Assembly: GCA_050732775.1 (NCBI GenBank) | Contig: JBOHRN010000010.1 | Span: 182,642 to 246,641 of the forward strand | DNA: 64,000 nt | From: JBOHRN01 sp050732775 | Lineage (GTDB): Bacteria; Gemmatimonadota; Gemmatimonadetes; Longimicrobiales; Longimicrobiaceae | Direction: 5' to 3' | In this document: positions 34,218-42,228 of the stretch, piece by piece | Layout of the letters: every line of letters begins with the position of its first letter | How positions within the stretch are numbered: the first letter of the stretch is position 1 | Position numbers and translations under genes: made by a program | The notes under the pieces: model-generated | The model's database searches: none | What the model saw: only the letters and a program-made list of their open reading frames with translations | What the model was told of the DNA's origin: nothing

Positions 34218-35298
34218 AGAAGCCCGGAAAACAGTGCTGGTAGCCATGTCGGGGGGCGTGGACTCCTCGGTGGCCGCGGCCCTGCTCAAGGAGCAGGGGC
34301 ATCGCGTAATCGGGGTAACCATGAAGACGTTCTGTTACTCGGAAAGGCCGGGCCACGGTAAGACTTGCTGCGGGCTGGACGGCATCATGGACGCCCGCCG
34401 CGTGGCCGACCGCTTGGACATCCCCCACTACGTCTTCGACGTGGAGCCGGAGTTCACCCGCGACGTGATCGACGACTTCGTGTCCGAGTACGCCCGCGGC
34501 CGCACTCCCAACCCGTGCGTGCGCTGCAACGGCAACACCAAGTTCCGCGACCTGATGAGGCGCGGCGAGACTCTCGGTTGCGACGCCATCGCCACCGGCC
34601 ACTACGCCCGCGTGGGGACCGGCGAGAACGGGAACCCGGTCCTGCTGCGCGGACGCGACGGGCACAAAGACCAGTCGTACTTCCTCTGGGCGCTCCCGCG
34701 GGAGCTACTCCCCAAGCTCCTCTTTCCGCTCGGCGAGCTGACCAAGCCCGAGGTGCGGGACAAGGCGCGTGAGCTAGGGCTGGCGACGGCCGAAAAGCCC
34801 GAGAGCATGGAAATCTGCTTCGTGCCCGGCGGCGACTACACCGAGGTGCTGGAGCAGCGCCTCGGGCCCGGCCACGCCGCCCTCTCCCCCGGCCGGCTGG
34901 TAACGACCGACGGCGAGACGGTCGGCTCGCACAACGGCTACGCCCGCTACACCGTGGGCCAACGCAAGGGGCTGGGCGGGGGCAACGGCCGCCGGCTCTA
35001 CGTGCTGGGCACGCGCCCCCAAACGCGGGAGGTGGTGGTGGGAAACGCTCGGGAGCTCGGCCGGGACCGGGTCGAGATCGGCGAGCTCAACTGGCTCTCC
35101 CGAGCCCCCGCCGTGGGCGAGCGGGTTCGGGTCCAGCTGCGTCACCGCGCCAAGGCGGTGGAGGCCCGGCCAAGCACCGTGGAGCAAGACCGGTTGGTAC
35201 TCGGCTTCGAGCAAGCTCAAGGTGCGGTTTCGCCTGGCCAGTCGGCGGTGGTGTTCCGCGGGGACGAGGTGTTGGGAGGAGGGAGGATCGCGGCTTAG
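34210..35298 (+). CDS. mnmA: tRNA-specific 2-thiouridylase MnmA
   Basis: 362 residues. PP-loop VAMSGGVDSSVAAALL at about 11-26; catalytic cysteines in PNPCVRCNGNTKF and MEICFVPGGDY; C-terminal beta-barrel with YTVGQRKGLG. It forms 2-thiouridine at the wobble position of Lys, Glu and Gln tRNAs. The CCGLDG box after GKTC marks the subfamily found in Bacteroidota/Gemmatimonadota-like genomes. Coupled to the upstream desulfurase by an 8-bp overlap, so sulfur supplier and user are co-translated. Confidence 0.95.
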   Translation: MPREARKTVLVAMSGGVDSSVAAALLKEQGHRVIGVTMKTFCYSERPGHGKTCCGLDGIMDARRVADRLDIPHYVFDVEPEFTRDVIDDFVSEYARGRTPNPCVRCNGNTKFRDLMRRGETLGCDAIATGHYARVGTGENGNPVLLRGRDGHKDQSYFLWALPRELLPKLLFPLGELTKPEVRDKARELGLATAEKPESMEICFVPGGDYTEVLEQRLGPGHAALSPGRLVTTDGETVGSHNGYARYTVGQRKGLGGGNGRRLYVLGTRPQTREVVVGNARELGRDRVEIGELNWLSRAPAVGERVRVQLRHRAKAVEARPSTVEQDRLVLGFEQAQGAVSPGQSAVVFRGDEVLGGGRIAA

Positions 35299-35528
35299 TA
35301 CAACTCCTTCGAGCGCGCCAACATCTTCCGCAGCTCTTCTTCCGGGACCTCGCTCACCATCCCGGCCGCGTCCGCGTCGTCTCCGCCGGGCAAAAGCTGG
35401 CGGGCGCGGCGCGAGGGCTCGGAGAGGGAGTGAAAGATAATCCGCGCCCCTTGCGGTAGGCTGTGCTCCCCGCCCGAGGAGTACGCTTCCCACTCCATAA
35501 GTTTACCGTCCAGGAAGGTGCGGCTCAT
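35295..35528 (-). CDS. Small conserved-looking protein of unknown function
   Basis: 77 residues. It begins SRTFLDGKLMEWEAYSSGGEHSLP, then a central IIFHSLSEPSRRARQL and an acidic C-terminus EVPEEELRKMLARSKELY. No membrane segment or cysteine. The stop overlaps the convergent mnmA stop by 4 bp, and it lies 18 bp downstream of dnaJ on the same strand, so it may be the last gene of a grpE-dnaJ transcript. I do not recognise the family. Confidence 0.6.
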   Translation of the reverse strand: MSRTFLDGKLMEWEAYSSGGEHSLPQGARIIFHSLSEPSRRARQLLPGGDDADAAGMVSEVPEEELRKMLARSKELY

Positions 35529-35546
35529 GGCAGTGGTCGATAACCC

Positions 35547-36635
35547 CTAGTACTTCATCTCGGCCTCTTGGGCAAACTCCCGCATGATCTCCTCCTCCCT
35601 GGCGTCCAGCTTATCGGGTACCCGCACCTGTACCCGCACGAATTGATCCCCCGTTTGGCCTCCCTTGCGGATGCCCAGGCGCGGGAGGCGGAAGCGGGTA
35701 CCAGACTGGGTGCCTGGCGGAACCTTGAGAACCACCCTCTTACCCTCCAGCGTGCGCACCCGGAGCTTGGAGCCGAGCGTTGCCTGTGCGACGTTGATAG
35801 GGACCGTGCAGTGGATGTCCAGCCCCTCGCGCTTGAAGAAGCGGTGCGGCCGGACCCGGAAAGAGACGATCAGATCGCCGGCCGGGCCGCCCCGCGCCCC
35901 GGCCCCGCCCTGGCCGCCGAGCCGCACTTTGGAACCGGTATCGACCCCCGGCGGCACGGTCACCTCGAGGCGGCGGTGGCGGCGGACCTCGCCCCGCCCA
36001 TCGCAGGTGGGGCACGGGTCGGTGGCTATGGTGCCGCGGCCGTAACACGCCGGGCAGGGCCGGGTGACCATGAAGCCACCCTGGCCGAAGGAGACCGTGC
36101 CCCGGCCTTTGCACTCCGGGCACTGGGTGGGGGTGCTCCCCGGCCTGGCGCCAGAGCCGTCGCAAGTACGGCACCCCTCGGTGACCGGCACCGTGACGGG
36201 TATCTTGCCTCCCCTGGCCGCGGTCTCGAAGGGAATCTCGACCGCGTACTCCACGCTCTGCCCCCGCTCCGGTCCCGGCGGCTCGCGGCGGCGGGTGCGG
36301 TCAAAGATGGAGTTGAACAGGTCGCCCAACCCGCCGAACTCAAACGAGACCCCGCCGCCGGGAGCAGTCCCCGGGCGCTCCCGGCCCCCGAAGTCTCCGG
36401 GACCGAAGCCGCCGTAGCGGCGCATCCGGTCGTACTGCTTCCGTTTGTCGCCATCCGAAAGAACCGAGTACGCCTCGGAGATCTCCTTGAAGCGCTCGGC
36501 GGCGGCGGTGTCGCCGGGGTTTGCGTCGGGGTGGTGTTTCTTGGCGAGGGTGCGGTAGGCTCGTTTGACCTCTCCGCTACCGGCGTTCTCGGCCACCCCT
36601 AGAATCCGGTAGTAATCCTTGGTGGCTACCGCCAT
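35547..36635 (-). CDS. dnaJ: Chaperone protein DnaJ
   Basis: 362 residues. J domain with HPD in KKHHPDANPG (about 33-43), a Gly/Phe-rich linker (about 74-105), then the zinc-binding domain with four CxxCxGxG repeats (CRTCDGSG, CPECKGRG, CPACYGRG, CPTCDGRG), and the C-terminal substrate-binding domains. Complete type I Hsp40 that delivers substrates to DnaK and stimulates its ATPase. grpE lies immediately upstream on the same strand (gap 7 bp). dnaK is not in the window. Confidence 0.95.
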   Translation of the reverse strand: MAVATKDYYRILGVAENAGSGEVKRAYRTLAKKHHPDANPGDTAAAERFKEISEAYSVLSDGDKRKQYDRMRRYGGFGPGDFGGRERPGTAPGGGVSFEFGGLGDLFNSIFDRTRRREPPGPERGQSVEYAVEIPFETAARGGKIPVTVPVTEGCRTCDGSGARPGSTPTQCPECKGRGTVSFGQGGFMVTRPCPACYGRGTIATDPCPTCDGRGEVRRHRRLEVTVPPGVDTGSKVRLGGQGGAGARGGPAGDLIVSFRVRPHRFFKREGLDIHCTVPINVAQATLGSKLRVRTLEGKRVVLKVPPGTQSGTRFRLPRLGIRKGGQTGDQFVRVQVRVPDKLDAREEEIMREFAQEAEMKY

Positions 36636-36642
36636 CTCCCGC

Positions 36643-37194
36643 TCACTCCTCGTACTTCCAAACCCGTACCCGCGCCGGGCGCAGCAAGGCGCCCCGAAAG
36701 CGGTAGCCGCGCTGGAGCACGCCTTCTACCAGGCCGTCGTCGCCCGGCTCCCCGGCCGGAACGGTCATAAGGGCTTCGTGGACCTCGGGGTCGAAGGGGG
36801 AGCCCTCGGCGTCCACCTCCTCCAGGCCAGCCGCCTCGAGGGCTTGCAGAAGTTTACGCTCCACCAACCTCACGCCTTCGTGCAAGGAGCTGGCGGAACT
36901 GTCTCCGGGGTCGTGCTCCGAGACCCGGCGCAAGTCGTCGAGGGCGTCCAGTAGACTACTAGCCAAGTCGGCCCGGGCGCGGGTCCAGCTCTCGCTCCGC
37001 TCGCGCTCGCTACGCTTGCGGAAGTTGTCGTACTCGGCCGCCAGCCGGAGGTACCGGTCCCGCACCCGCTCCAGCTCTCCAGCCAGGTCGCCTTCGGCCG
37101 CTCCAGCTTCCACGGGCTCGGCCCCTTCGGGCTCGGACCGCGCAGGCGGCACGGTATCGGAAAGATTGTCCTTGCTAGCGGAGTCGGTTTTCAT
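36643..37194 (-). CDS. grpE: Nucleotide exchange factor GrpE
   Basis: 183 residues from the ATG at 37194; the longer in-frame opening to 37272 runs into pgsA and adds no domain. An acidic N-terminus is followed by a long coiled coil (LERVRDRYLRLAAEYDNFRKR) and the beta-domain FDPEVHEALMTVPAGEPGDDG, ending VLQRGYRFRGALLRPARVRVW. It releases ADP from DnaK. The order pgsA-grpE-dnaJ on the minus strand suggests one transcript. Confidence 0.94.
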   Translation of the reverse strand: MKTDSASKDNLSDTVPPARSEPEGAEPVEAGAAEGDLAGELERVRDRYLRLAAEYDNFRKRSERERSESWTRARADLASSLLDALDDLRRVSEHDPGDSSASSLHEGVRLVERKLLQALEAAGLEEVDAEGSPFDPEVHEALMTVPAGEPGDDGLVEGVLQRGYRFRGALLRPARVRVWKYEE

Positions 37195-37225
37195 GGCTCG
37201 AAAGACGGCAAGCTGTAGCCGGTGG

Positions 37226-37852
37226 CTAAGCGGCTCCCGGAACCAAGCGCCGGTAGCGGAGCAGGTACTCACCCATCGAGTAGAGGGTGAGGAGTACCGC
37301 CACCGACAAGGCGGTAATGCTGAAAGCCCGGTGGATAGGGATCCAGGACTCCCACCCCCCTCCCCACCCGTGGCGGGCCTCGAGCGCGTGCAAAGCGTAC
37401 CAGAGGATAGCGGAGCCCACGAACAAGTTCTGGAAAACCGCCTTGTACTTGCCCGAGCGCCCGGCCGCGATGACTACCCCGCGCCTAGCCGCGTACGAAC
37501 GGAACAGGGTGATGAAGATCTCCCGGGCAAAGATCACCAGCACGATCCAGAGGGGGAGCACCCCGCCGAACCAGGGGAATTCGGCGGCGTCACCCCGGAG
37601 CGAGAGCGCGTAAAGGGGGAGGAGGGTCGCGGCCAGGAGTAGCTTGTCGGCGATCGGGTCGAGGAGCTTGCCCAGGTCGGTGACCATCTTGCGGGAGCGT
37701 GCCAAGTAGCCGTCCCACAGGTCGGACAGCGCGGCTACCAAGAAGAGCACGAAAGCGGCCAGGCGGGGAAGGGCGCCTCCCGCCAGGATCAGGGGCGCGA
37801 GCACGACCGCGAGGGCGATGCGCAGGATGGTGATCGAATTGGGAAGGTTCAC
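37226..37852 (-). CDS. pgsA: CDP-diacylglycerol-glycerol-3-phosphate 3-phosphatidyltransferase
   Basis: 208 residues, GTG start at 37852, one base after the mglA stop region. Membrane protein with the CDP-alcohol phosphotransferase signature DGYLARSRKMVTDLGKLLD (the acidic residues and spacing fit DGx2ARx8Gx3Dx3D). It makes phosphatidylglycerol phosphate from CDP-diacylglycerol, the product of CdsA. Neighbours upstream are the MglA switch genes; downstream is grpE, 31 bp away. Confidence 0.93.
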   Translation of the reverse strand: MNLPNSITILRIALAVVLAPLILAGGALPRLAAFVLFLVAALSDLWDGYLARSRKMVTDLGKLLDPIADKLLLAATLLPLYALSLRGDAAEFPWFGGVLPLWIVLVIFAREIFITLFRSYAARRGVVIAAGRSGKYKAVFQNLFVGSAILWYALHALEARHGWGGGWESWIPIHRAFSITALSVAVLLTLYSMGEYLLRYRRLVPGAA

Positions 37853-37853
37853 G

Positions 37854-38432
37854 TCAACTCAGAGATTTTATTACCCGCTTGCTCACCGCCTTGAGAGTAT
37901 CAAACACCCCGATACCCCGCGTCCCCACCGCCTCGAAAGACGAAACCTTCTCGGGGTTCAGATGACTCTCCAACTCCTCTACGCTGGAGACGTTGGGCAG
38001 GTCTCGCTTGTTATACTGGATTACGAAGGGGATCTCGCGCAGGTCCAACCCGTACTCGCGTAAGTTCTCGTAGAGGTTGTGCATGGACTCGAGGTTGGCG
38101 TCGAGCCGCTCCACCTGGCTGTCGGCCACGAACACCACCCCGTCGACCCCTTTGAGGATGAGCTTGCGGGAGGCGTTGTAGTACACCTGCCCGGGCACCG
38201 TGTAGAGGTGGAAGCGGGTCTTGAACCCGCGGATGGCGCCGAGGTCCACCGGCAAGAAGTCGAAGAAGAGGGTCCGTTCGGTCTCGGTGGCCAGGGAGAT
38301 GAGTTTGCCCCGGGTGTTGGGCGCTACCTTGGAGTAAACGTACTCCAGGTTGGTGGTTTTGCCGCCCAGACCGGGGCCGTAGTACACGATCTTGCAGTTG
38401 ATCTCGCGCGAGGCGTAGTTGATCATCGACAT
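37854..38432 (-). CDS. mglA: MglA-type small Ras-like GTPase
   Basis: 192 residues. P-loop [17 protein letters not shown] (about 17-33), the switch II region [12 protein letters not shown] in which the usual Asp of DxxG is Thr as in all MglA, and base-recognition NKRDLP. MglA is the polarity GTPase that in Myxococcus sets the leading pole, activates gliding motors and type IV pili; related proteins also occur in non-motile species. Its GTPase activator MglB is encoded just upstream (gap 12 bp). Confidence 0.93.
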   Translation of the reverse strand: MSMINYASREINCKIVYYGPGLGGKTTNLEYVYSKVAPNTRGKLISLATETERTLFFDFLPVDLGAIRGFKTRFHLYTVPGQVYYNASRKLILKGVDGVVFVADSQVERLDANLESMHNLYENLREYGLDLREIPFVIQYNKRDLPNVSSVEELESHLNPEKVSSFEAVGTRGIGVFDTLKAVSKRVIKSLS

Positions 38433-38444
38433 GGCCGCCTCCCC

Positions 38445-38942
38445 TTACAGATCGCCAAAAAGGCGGTCGATCTCGTCCTCGGCCTCGTCGCTGAAGCCGG
38501 TCTCCATCGCCGGCTGGGTGAGCGGCCGCTCGCGCTCGAACATGCCCCGAAAAATATCCCCCAGCTCGCCCACCACGGCTTTCACCTTGACCCGGATCAT
38601 GCCCAGGGTGGTCCGGTTGTCGAAAAGGACCACCAGGATCACGCGCTTGGCCACGTCGGCCAGGTACATCGACTCCTTGTCGCCTTGGTGGAAGAGGGAA
38701 GAGAACTCCTCCTCGCCGATCATGGTGGCGAGTTGGTCGTTGGCCGAGAAGTCGGCCGCGGCCAGGGACGAGAAGGAGGTGGAGTCGAAGTCTGGCTGCT
38801 CACCGATGGTGGTGATGAGCTGGCCGGCCCGGTCAATGAGCAGGGCCGAGCGGGCGCGCGACTCGTACAGGAAACTCTGGAGGACGCTCTCGATCTTGTG
38901 CAGGTCGCTCTGGTCGAAAGACCAGCTCGCCGCTCCCGCCAT
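38445..38942 (-). CDS. mglB: Roadblock/LC7-domain protein (MglB, MglA GTPase activator)
   Basis: 165 residues from the ATG at 38942; an in-frame opening to 39041 is Arg/Pro/Gly-rich and lies inside the neighbouring gene. Roadblock domain with LLIDRAGQLITTIGE, FSSLAAADFSANDQLA, FHQGDKESMYLADV and ILVVLFDNRTTLGMIRV, then a C-terminal acidic tail. MglB dimers bind MglA-GTP and complete its active site. The ATG shares a base with the stop of the upstream gene (TGATG), so the two are translationally coupled. Confidence 0.9.
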   Translation of the reverse strand: MAGAASWSFDQSDLHKIESVLQSFLYESRARSALLIDRAGQLITTIGEQPDFDSTSFSSLAAADFSANDQLATMIGEEEFSSLFHQGDKESMYLADVAKRVILVVLFDNRTTLGMIRVKVKAVVGELGDIFRGMFERERPLTQPAMETGFSDEAEDEIDRLFGDL

Positions 38943-39256
38943 CACGCCCCCTCCGCCACGGCGCGGGGAGCGTCGAGGTGCTTTTCGACCCGCTCCAGCA
39001 GGGCGGAGGCGCGGCGGCGAAGGAGCGGACGCCGCTCCCACATCAGGTAATCGCGCAGCAAGGTGGCGCTCTCTACCGAGGGGGACCGGTTCGAGAGGTA
39101 CCCCAGAGCCGCCAGCCGGCGCAGGGTGTGCGGGCTAAAGAGGTCGCGGCGGTGGCGCGACATCTGGTCCTTGACCAGAAAGACGACCAGCGCTACCGAG
39201 CACACCAGCGCGGTGAAGGTAAGCCCGGCCACCCTGAGTAGTTTACTCTGTTCCAT
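38942..39256 (-). CDS. Small single-pass membrane protein coupled to mglBA
   Basis: 104 residues. One membrane segment (about 10-28, AGLTFTALVCSVALVVFLV) is followed by an 75-residue basic, Arg/Leu-rich soluble part (FSPHTLRRLAALGYLS, then ATLLRDYLMWERRPLLRRRASALLERV). The membrane segment puts the soluble part in either compartment; the basic residues after it favour the cytoplasm by the positive-inside rule. It lies 15 bp after recR and shares one base with the mglB start. I do not recognise a family; it may recruit MglB or MglA to the membrane. Confidence 0.65.
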   Translation of the reverse strand: MEQSKLLRVAGLTFTALVCSVALVVFLVKDQMSRHRRDLFSPHTLRRLAALGYLSNRSPSVESATLLRDYLMWERRPLLRRRASALLERVEKHLDAPRAVAEGA

Positions 39257-39271
39257 GCTCTCTCAAACCAG

Positions 39272-39862
39272 TTACAAATCTCTCCGGCCCTGGAACGCCT
39301 CGGCAATGGTCACGCCGTCGGCATACTCCAGGTCGCCCCCCACTGGCAGACCGCGGGCCAGGCGGGTAACCCGCACCCCGAGCGGCCGGACCAACTCGTT
39401 GATATACACCGCCGTGGCTTCGCCTTCCACGCTCGGGTTGGTGGCCAGAACTAGCTCCTGCACCGGACCCGAGCCGTTCATCCGCTTGAGCAGAGAGTCG
39501 AGGTTCAGTTCGCCAGGCCCCACGCCGTCGAGCGGGGAGAGCCGTCCCCCGAGCACGTGGTAGAGCCCGCGGAAAGAGCCGCTCCGCTCGATAGCCCACA
39601 AGTCAGGGGCATCTTCCACCACGCAGATGACGGATTCGTCGCGGCGGTCGCTCCGGCAGATCTCGCACGGGTCACTGTCGCTGAGATTTCCGCACCGGCC
39701 GCAAGCCCGGACACGCTCCCGTACCGCGACCACCGCCCCGGAGAGGCGCCGCGCCTCCCCGACGGGGGCCTTTAGCAGGTGGTAAGTGAGCCGGAGGGCG
39801 GTCTTGCGGCCGATACCCGGAAGCCGCGCGAACTCGCCGGCCAGGTCGTCGATGGCGGACAA
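39272..39862 (-). CDS. recR: Recombination protein RecR
   Basis: 196 residues, TTG start at 39862, six bases after the ybaB stop. N-terminal helix-hairpin-helix FARLPGIGRKTALRLTYHLL, zinc finger CGRCGNLSDSDPCEIC, Toprim domain ICVVEDAPDLWAIERSG, and a C-terminal Walker-B-like region with GVRVTRLARGLPVGGDLEYAD. It loads RecA with RecO/RecF at gaps. The order dnaX-ybaB-recR is widely conserved. Confidence 0.95.
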   Translation of the reverse strand: MSAIDDLAGEFARLPGIGRKTALRLTYHLLKAPVGEARRLSGAVVAVRERVRACGRCGNLSDSDPCEICRSDRRDESVICVVEDAPDLWAIERSGSFRGLYHVLGGRLSPLDGVGPGELNLDSLLKRMNGSGPVQELVLATNPSVEGEATAVYINELVRPLGVRVTRLARGLPVGGDLEYADGVTIAEAFQGRRDL

Positions 39863-39868
39863 CGGCCG

Positions 39869-40183
39869 CTACAACTGGAACGGAAGCGGTAGTCCGCCGG
39901 AGAGTTTCCGCATCTCCTCTTCATACACGGTGGCGGCCCTGCTCTGCGCCGAGGAGATGGCGGCCAGCACCAGATCTTCGAGCATCTCGACGTCGCCGCC
40001 CTCGAGCACCGAGGGGTCGATGTCGACGCCGCGAACCCGGCCGCGGCCGTCTACCGAGACCGAGACCATGCCCCCTCCGCTGGAGGAGGAGACGGTCTTC
40101 TCGCCGAGCTCGGTCTGCAACTGGGAGAGACGGGCCTGCACCTGCTGGCCCATCTGGAGGATCTGCTGAAAGTTATTGGTCAT
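39869..40183 (-). CDS. YbaB/EbfC family nucleoid-associated protein
   Basis: 104 residues. Long N-terminal helix (FQQILQMGQQVQARLSQLQTEL), central beta-strands (GGGMVSVSVDGRGRVRGVDIDPSVL), and a C-terminal helix (MLEDLVLAAISSAQSRAATVYEEEM), the tweezer-like dimer fold of YbaB. It binds DNA as a homodimer. It lies between dnaX and recR, with an 85-bp gap from dnaX. Confidence 0.93.
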   Translation of the reverse strand: MTNNFQQILQMGQQVQARLSQLQTELGEKTVSSSSGGGMVSVSVDGRGRVRGVDIDPSVLEGGDVEMLEDLVLAAISSAQSRAATVYEEEMRKLSGGLPLPFQL

Positions 40184-40268
40184 CTCGTTTCGTCGGCCGA
40201 CTAGGGCGCGGGAAGATAAAATGAGGTCACGGGCTTCGACAAGAACCCGGACGGGCGGCAGCGGACAA

Positions 40269-41864
40269 TCATTCGTCCACCAACTCCAAGTCCCAAGCTT
40301 GTACCACCTCCTTGAGGAGCGGTTCCTCGCTGGTGAGGCGTTCCAAGCGGTCGCCCTTGGCGCTCTCGGCCGTGATCCTGGCGGGGACTTCGGGCTTGCT
40401 TTCAGCTGGCTCGACCCGGAGCGAAAGCCGCTGGCAGAGCCGCTGGCCCAGCGCCTCTGCCAGCTGGCGCCGGGGCGCCGGCGCGGCCAGCCGTTCCAGC
40501 AGCGGCGATCCGGCGGGTACTTCGACCACTACCTCACCCTCTTTGCTGGTCCGTACCCTGGCGGCCCGCAAAAAGGCGCTGCTCCCCGGCGGTAGCGCGT
40601 CCTTCTGCTCAAGAACCTCTTCCCAAGCCCGCTCGAGGGTAGCCGGGGCCGGGGGCTCCGGCCCGGAGTGAGGGTCCGGGGGTGGGGCGGTGCCCTCGGA
40701 AGCGGACTGCTCCCGCGCTTCTCCGGCGGCCTGCATCAGGGCCTCCAAGTCAGCCACGCTCTCCAGGTAGGAGAAGCGGAGCAGGAGGAGTTCGATCAGG
40801 ACTCTCTGCTGTGAGCTCTTGCGGAAACGGCCGTCCGCGTCCAGCTCGGCCACCCGCGAGAGCATGCTCAAGAGGTCTCCGGTGGCGAAGCGGCCAGCGG
40901 CCTCGTCCACCCGCCCCCGCAACCCCTCCGGCACCTCGATCTCCCCGGCTCCCTCGAGCTTGGCCACTAACAGGGTGCGCAGAAAGTCGGCCAACCCCCG
41001 GTAAAACTCGGCCAGGTCGTAACCTTCGTCCACCAACCGGGCCACCAGCCGAAAAACGCCCGCGTGGTCACGCGCTGCTACCACGCCCGCCAGCTCCAGG
41101 TACGCCTCCGTGCCCACCAACCCGAGTATGCGGCGCACGTCGTCCCCGCCGGGAGAACCCTCGGTGAAGGAGAGGACCTGGTCCAGGAGCGAAAGGGCGT
41201 CGCGCATCCCCCCGTCGGCTTTGCGGGCTATGGGGAGCAGGGCGTCGTCCGGAGCTTCGAGCCCCTCTGCGGCCAGCACCTCGCGCAAGCGGGCGGTGAT
41301 CTCGGCGTTTGACAGTCGGCGGAAGTCAAAGCGCTGGCAGCGGGAGAGGATGGGGGGAGCTTGCTGTTGAATCTTCTGCGGCTCGGTGGTGGCGAAGACG
41401 AAAATGACCCGCGGCGGCGGCTCCTCCAAGACCTTGAGGAGGGTGTTCCACGCCTCCCGGGTCAGCATGTGCGCCTCGTCGATGATGTAGACCTTGTGGC
41501 GCTCCTCCTGCGAGGGGGCGTACATGGCCCGCTCACGGAGGTCGCGGGCGTCGTCGACTCCCCGGTTGGAGGCGGCGTCGATCTCGATGACGTCGAGAGA
41601 GGTGCGACCCGCCCAGATGCTCTGGCACGATTCGCAGTCACCGCAGGGCTCGCCCTCGTCCGTGCGCCGGGGACAGTTCAGCGCCATGGCCAGCACCCGG
41701 GCAAGCGTGGTCTTGCCCACGCCGCGGGGTCCGCAGAACAGGTAGGCGTGCGCCACCCGGCCCCGCCGCACGGCCGAACGCAGCGTCTCGGAGACGTGTT
41801 CCTGGGCGGTCACCCCGGAGAAGGCGCGGGGGCGGTAGGTGCGGGCCAGTGCGGTGCGTGGCAT
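40269..41864 (-). CDS. dnaX: DNA polymerase III subunits gamma/tau
   Basis: 531 residues. Clamp-loader AAA+ ATPase: Walker A FCGPRGVGKTTLARVL, the four-cysteine zinc module (CPRRTDEGEPCGDCESC), DExH box YIIDEAHMLT, sensor SRCQRFDF, and the collar domain. The C-terminal tail from about 385 is Ala/Pro/Glu-rich, as expected for the tau portion, and ends with a domain (QALGQRLCQRLSLRVEPAE). No frameshift site for a shorter gamma is evident. It loads the beta clamp. Confidence 0.94.
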   Translation of the reverse strand: MPRTALARTYRPRAFSGVTAQEHVSETLRSAVRRGRVAHAYLFCGPRGVGKTTLARVLAMALNCPRRTDEGEPCGDCESCQSIWAGRTSLDVIEIDAASNRGVDDARDLRERAMYAPSQEERHKVYIIDEAHMLTREAWNTLLKVLEEPPPRVIFVFATTEPQKIQQQAPPILSRCQRFDFRRLSNAEITARLREVLAAEGLEAPDDALLPIARKADGGMRDALSLLDQVLSFTEGSPGGDDVRRILGLVGTEAYLELAGVVAARDHAGVFRLVARLVDEGYDLAEFYRGLADFLRTLLVAKLEGAGEIEVPEGLRGRVDEAAGRFATGDLLSMLSRVAELDADGRFRKSSQQRVLIELLLLRFSYLESVADLEALMQAAGEAREQSASEGTAPPPDPHSGPEPPAPATLERAWEEVLEQKDALPPGSSAFLRAARVRTSKEGEVVVEVPAGSPLLERLAAPAPRRQLAEALGQRLCQRLSLRVEPAESKPEVPARITAESAKGDRLERLTSEEPLLKEVVQAWDLELVDE

Positions 41865-41868
41865 TAGT

Positions 41869-42228
41869 TCACAACCTCCAGGCGTCTTCCACGTGTTCGA
41901 TGGCGGGCGGGCGGTTCGGCGCGGCGTGTACGGCCACGGCGTCGAAGCGGTAGACGTCTCCCTCGCCGCCGTGCCGGTCGATCCAGGCGCTGGCCACCTG
42001 TTGTATCTCGCGCCGCTTCTTCCAGGTGATCGCCTCCAGGGGGTGGCCGTAGCCGGGCCCGGCCCGCGCCTTGACCTCCACGAAAGCCACCACCTGGCCG
42101 CGCCGCGCCACCAGGTCTATCTCTTTTCTCCCCATGCGGAAGTTCCGGTCCACCACCGTCCACCCGCAGAGCTCCAGGTGCCGGGCCGCCGCCTCTTCCC
42201 CGCGGTCCCCGAAACGCTTATGTGTCAA
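41869..42228 (-). CDS. YraN-family (UPF0102) putative endonuclease
   Basis: 119 residues from the TTG at 42228, chosen because the reading frame upstream (to 42357) lies inside the DAHP-synthase gene in another frame and only from here does the sequence follow the family (RFGDRGEEAAARHLELCGWTVVDRNFR). The nuclease core is GRKEIDLVARRGQVVAFVEVKARAG, with acidic and Lys residues of the restriction-endonuclease-like fold. Role unknown, often near DNA-replication genes. It overlaps the DAHP-synthase gene by 11 bp and precedes dnaX by 4 bp. Confidence 0.85.
   Translation of the reverse strand: MTHKRFGDRGEEAAARHLELCGWTVVDRNFRMGRKEIDLVARRGQVVAFVEVKARAGPGYGHPLEAITWKKRREIQQVASAWIDRHGGEGDVYRFDAVAVHAAPNRPPAIEHVEDAWRL

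Noticed and set aside
35568..36602. 344-codon plus-strand ORF antisense to dnaJ
   Set aside because: Shadow of the zinc-finger and J-domain gene; no recognisable protein.
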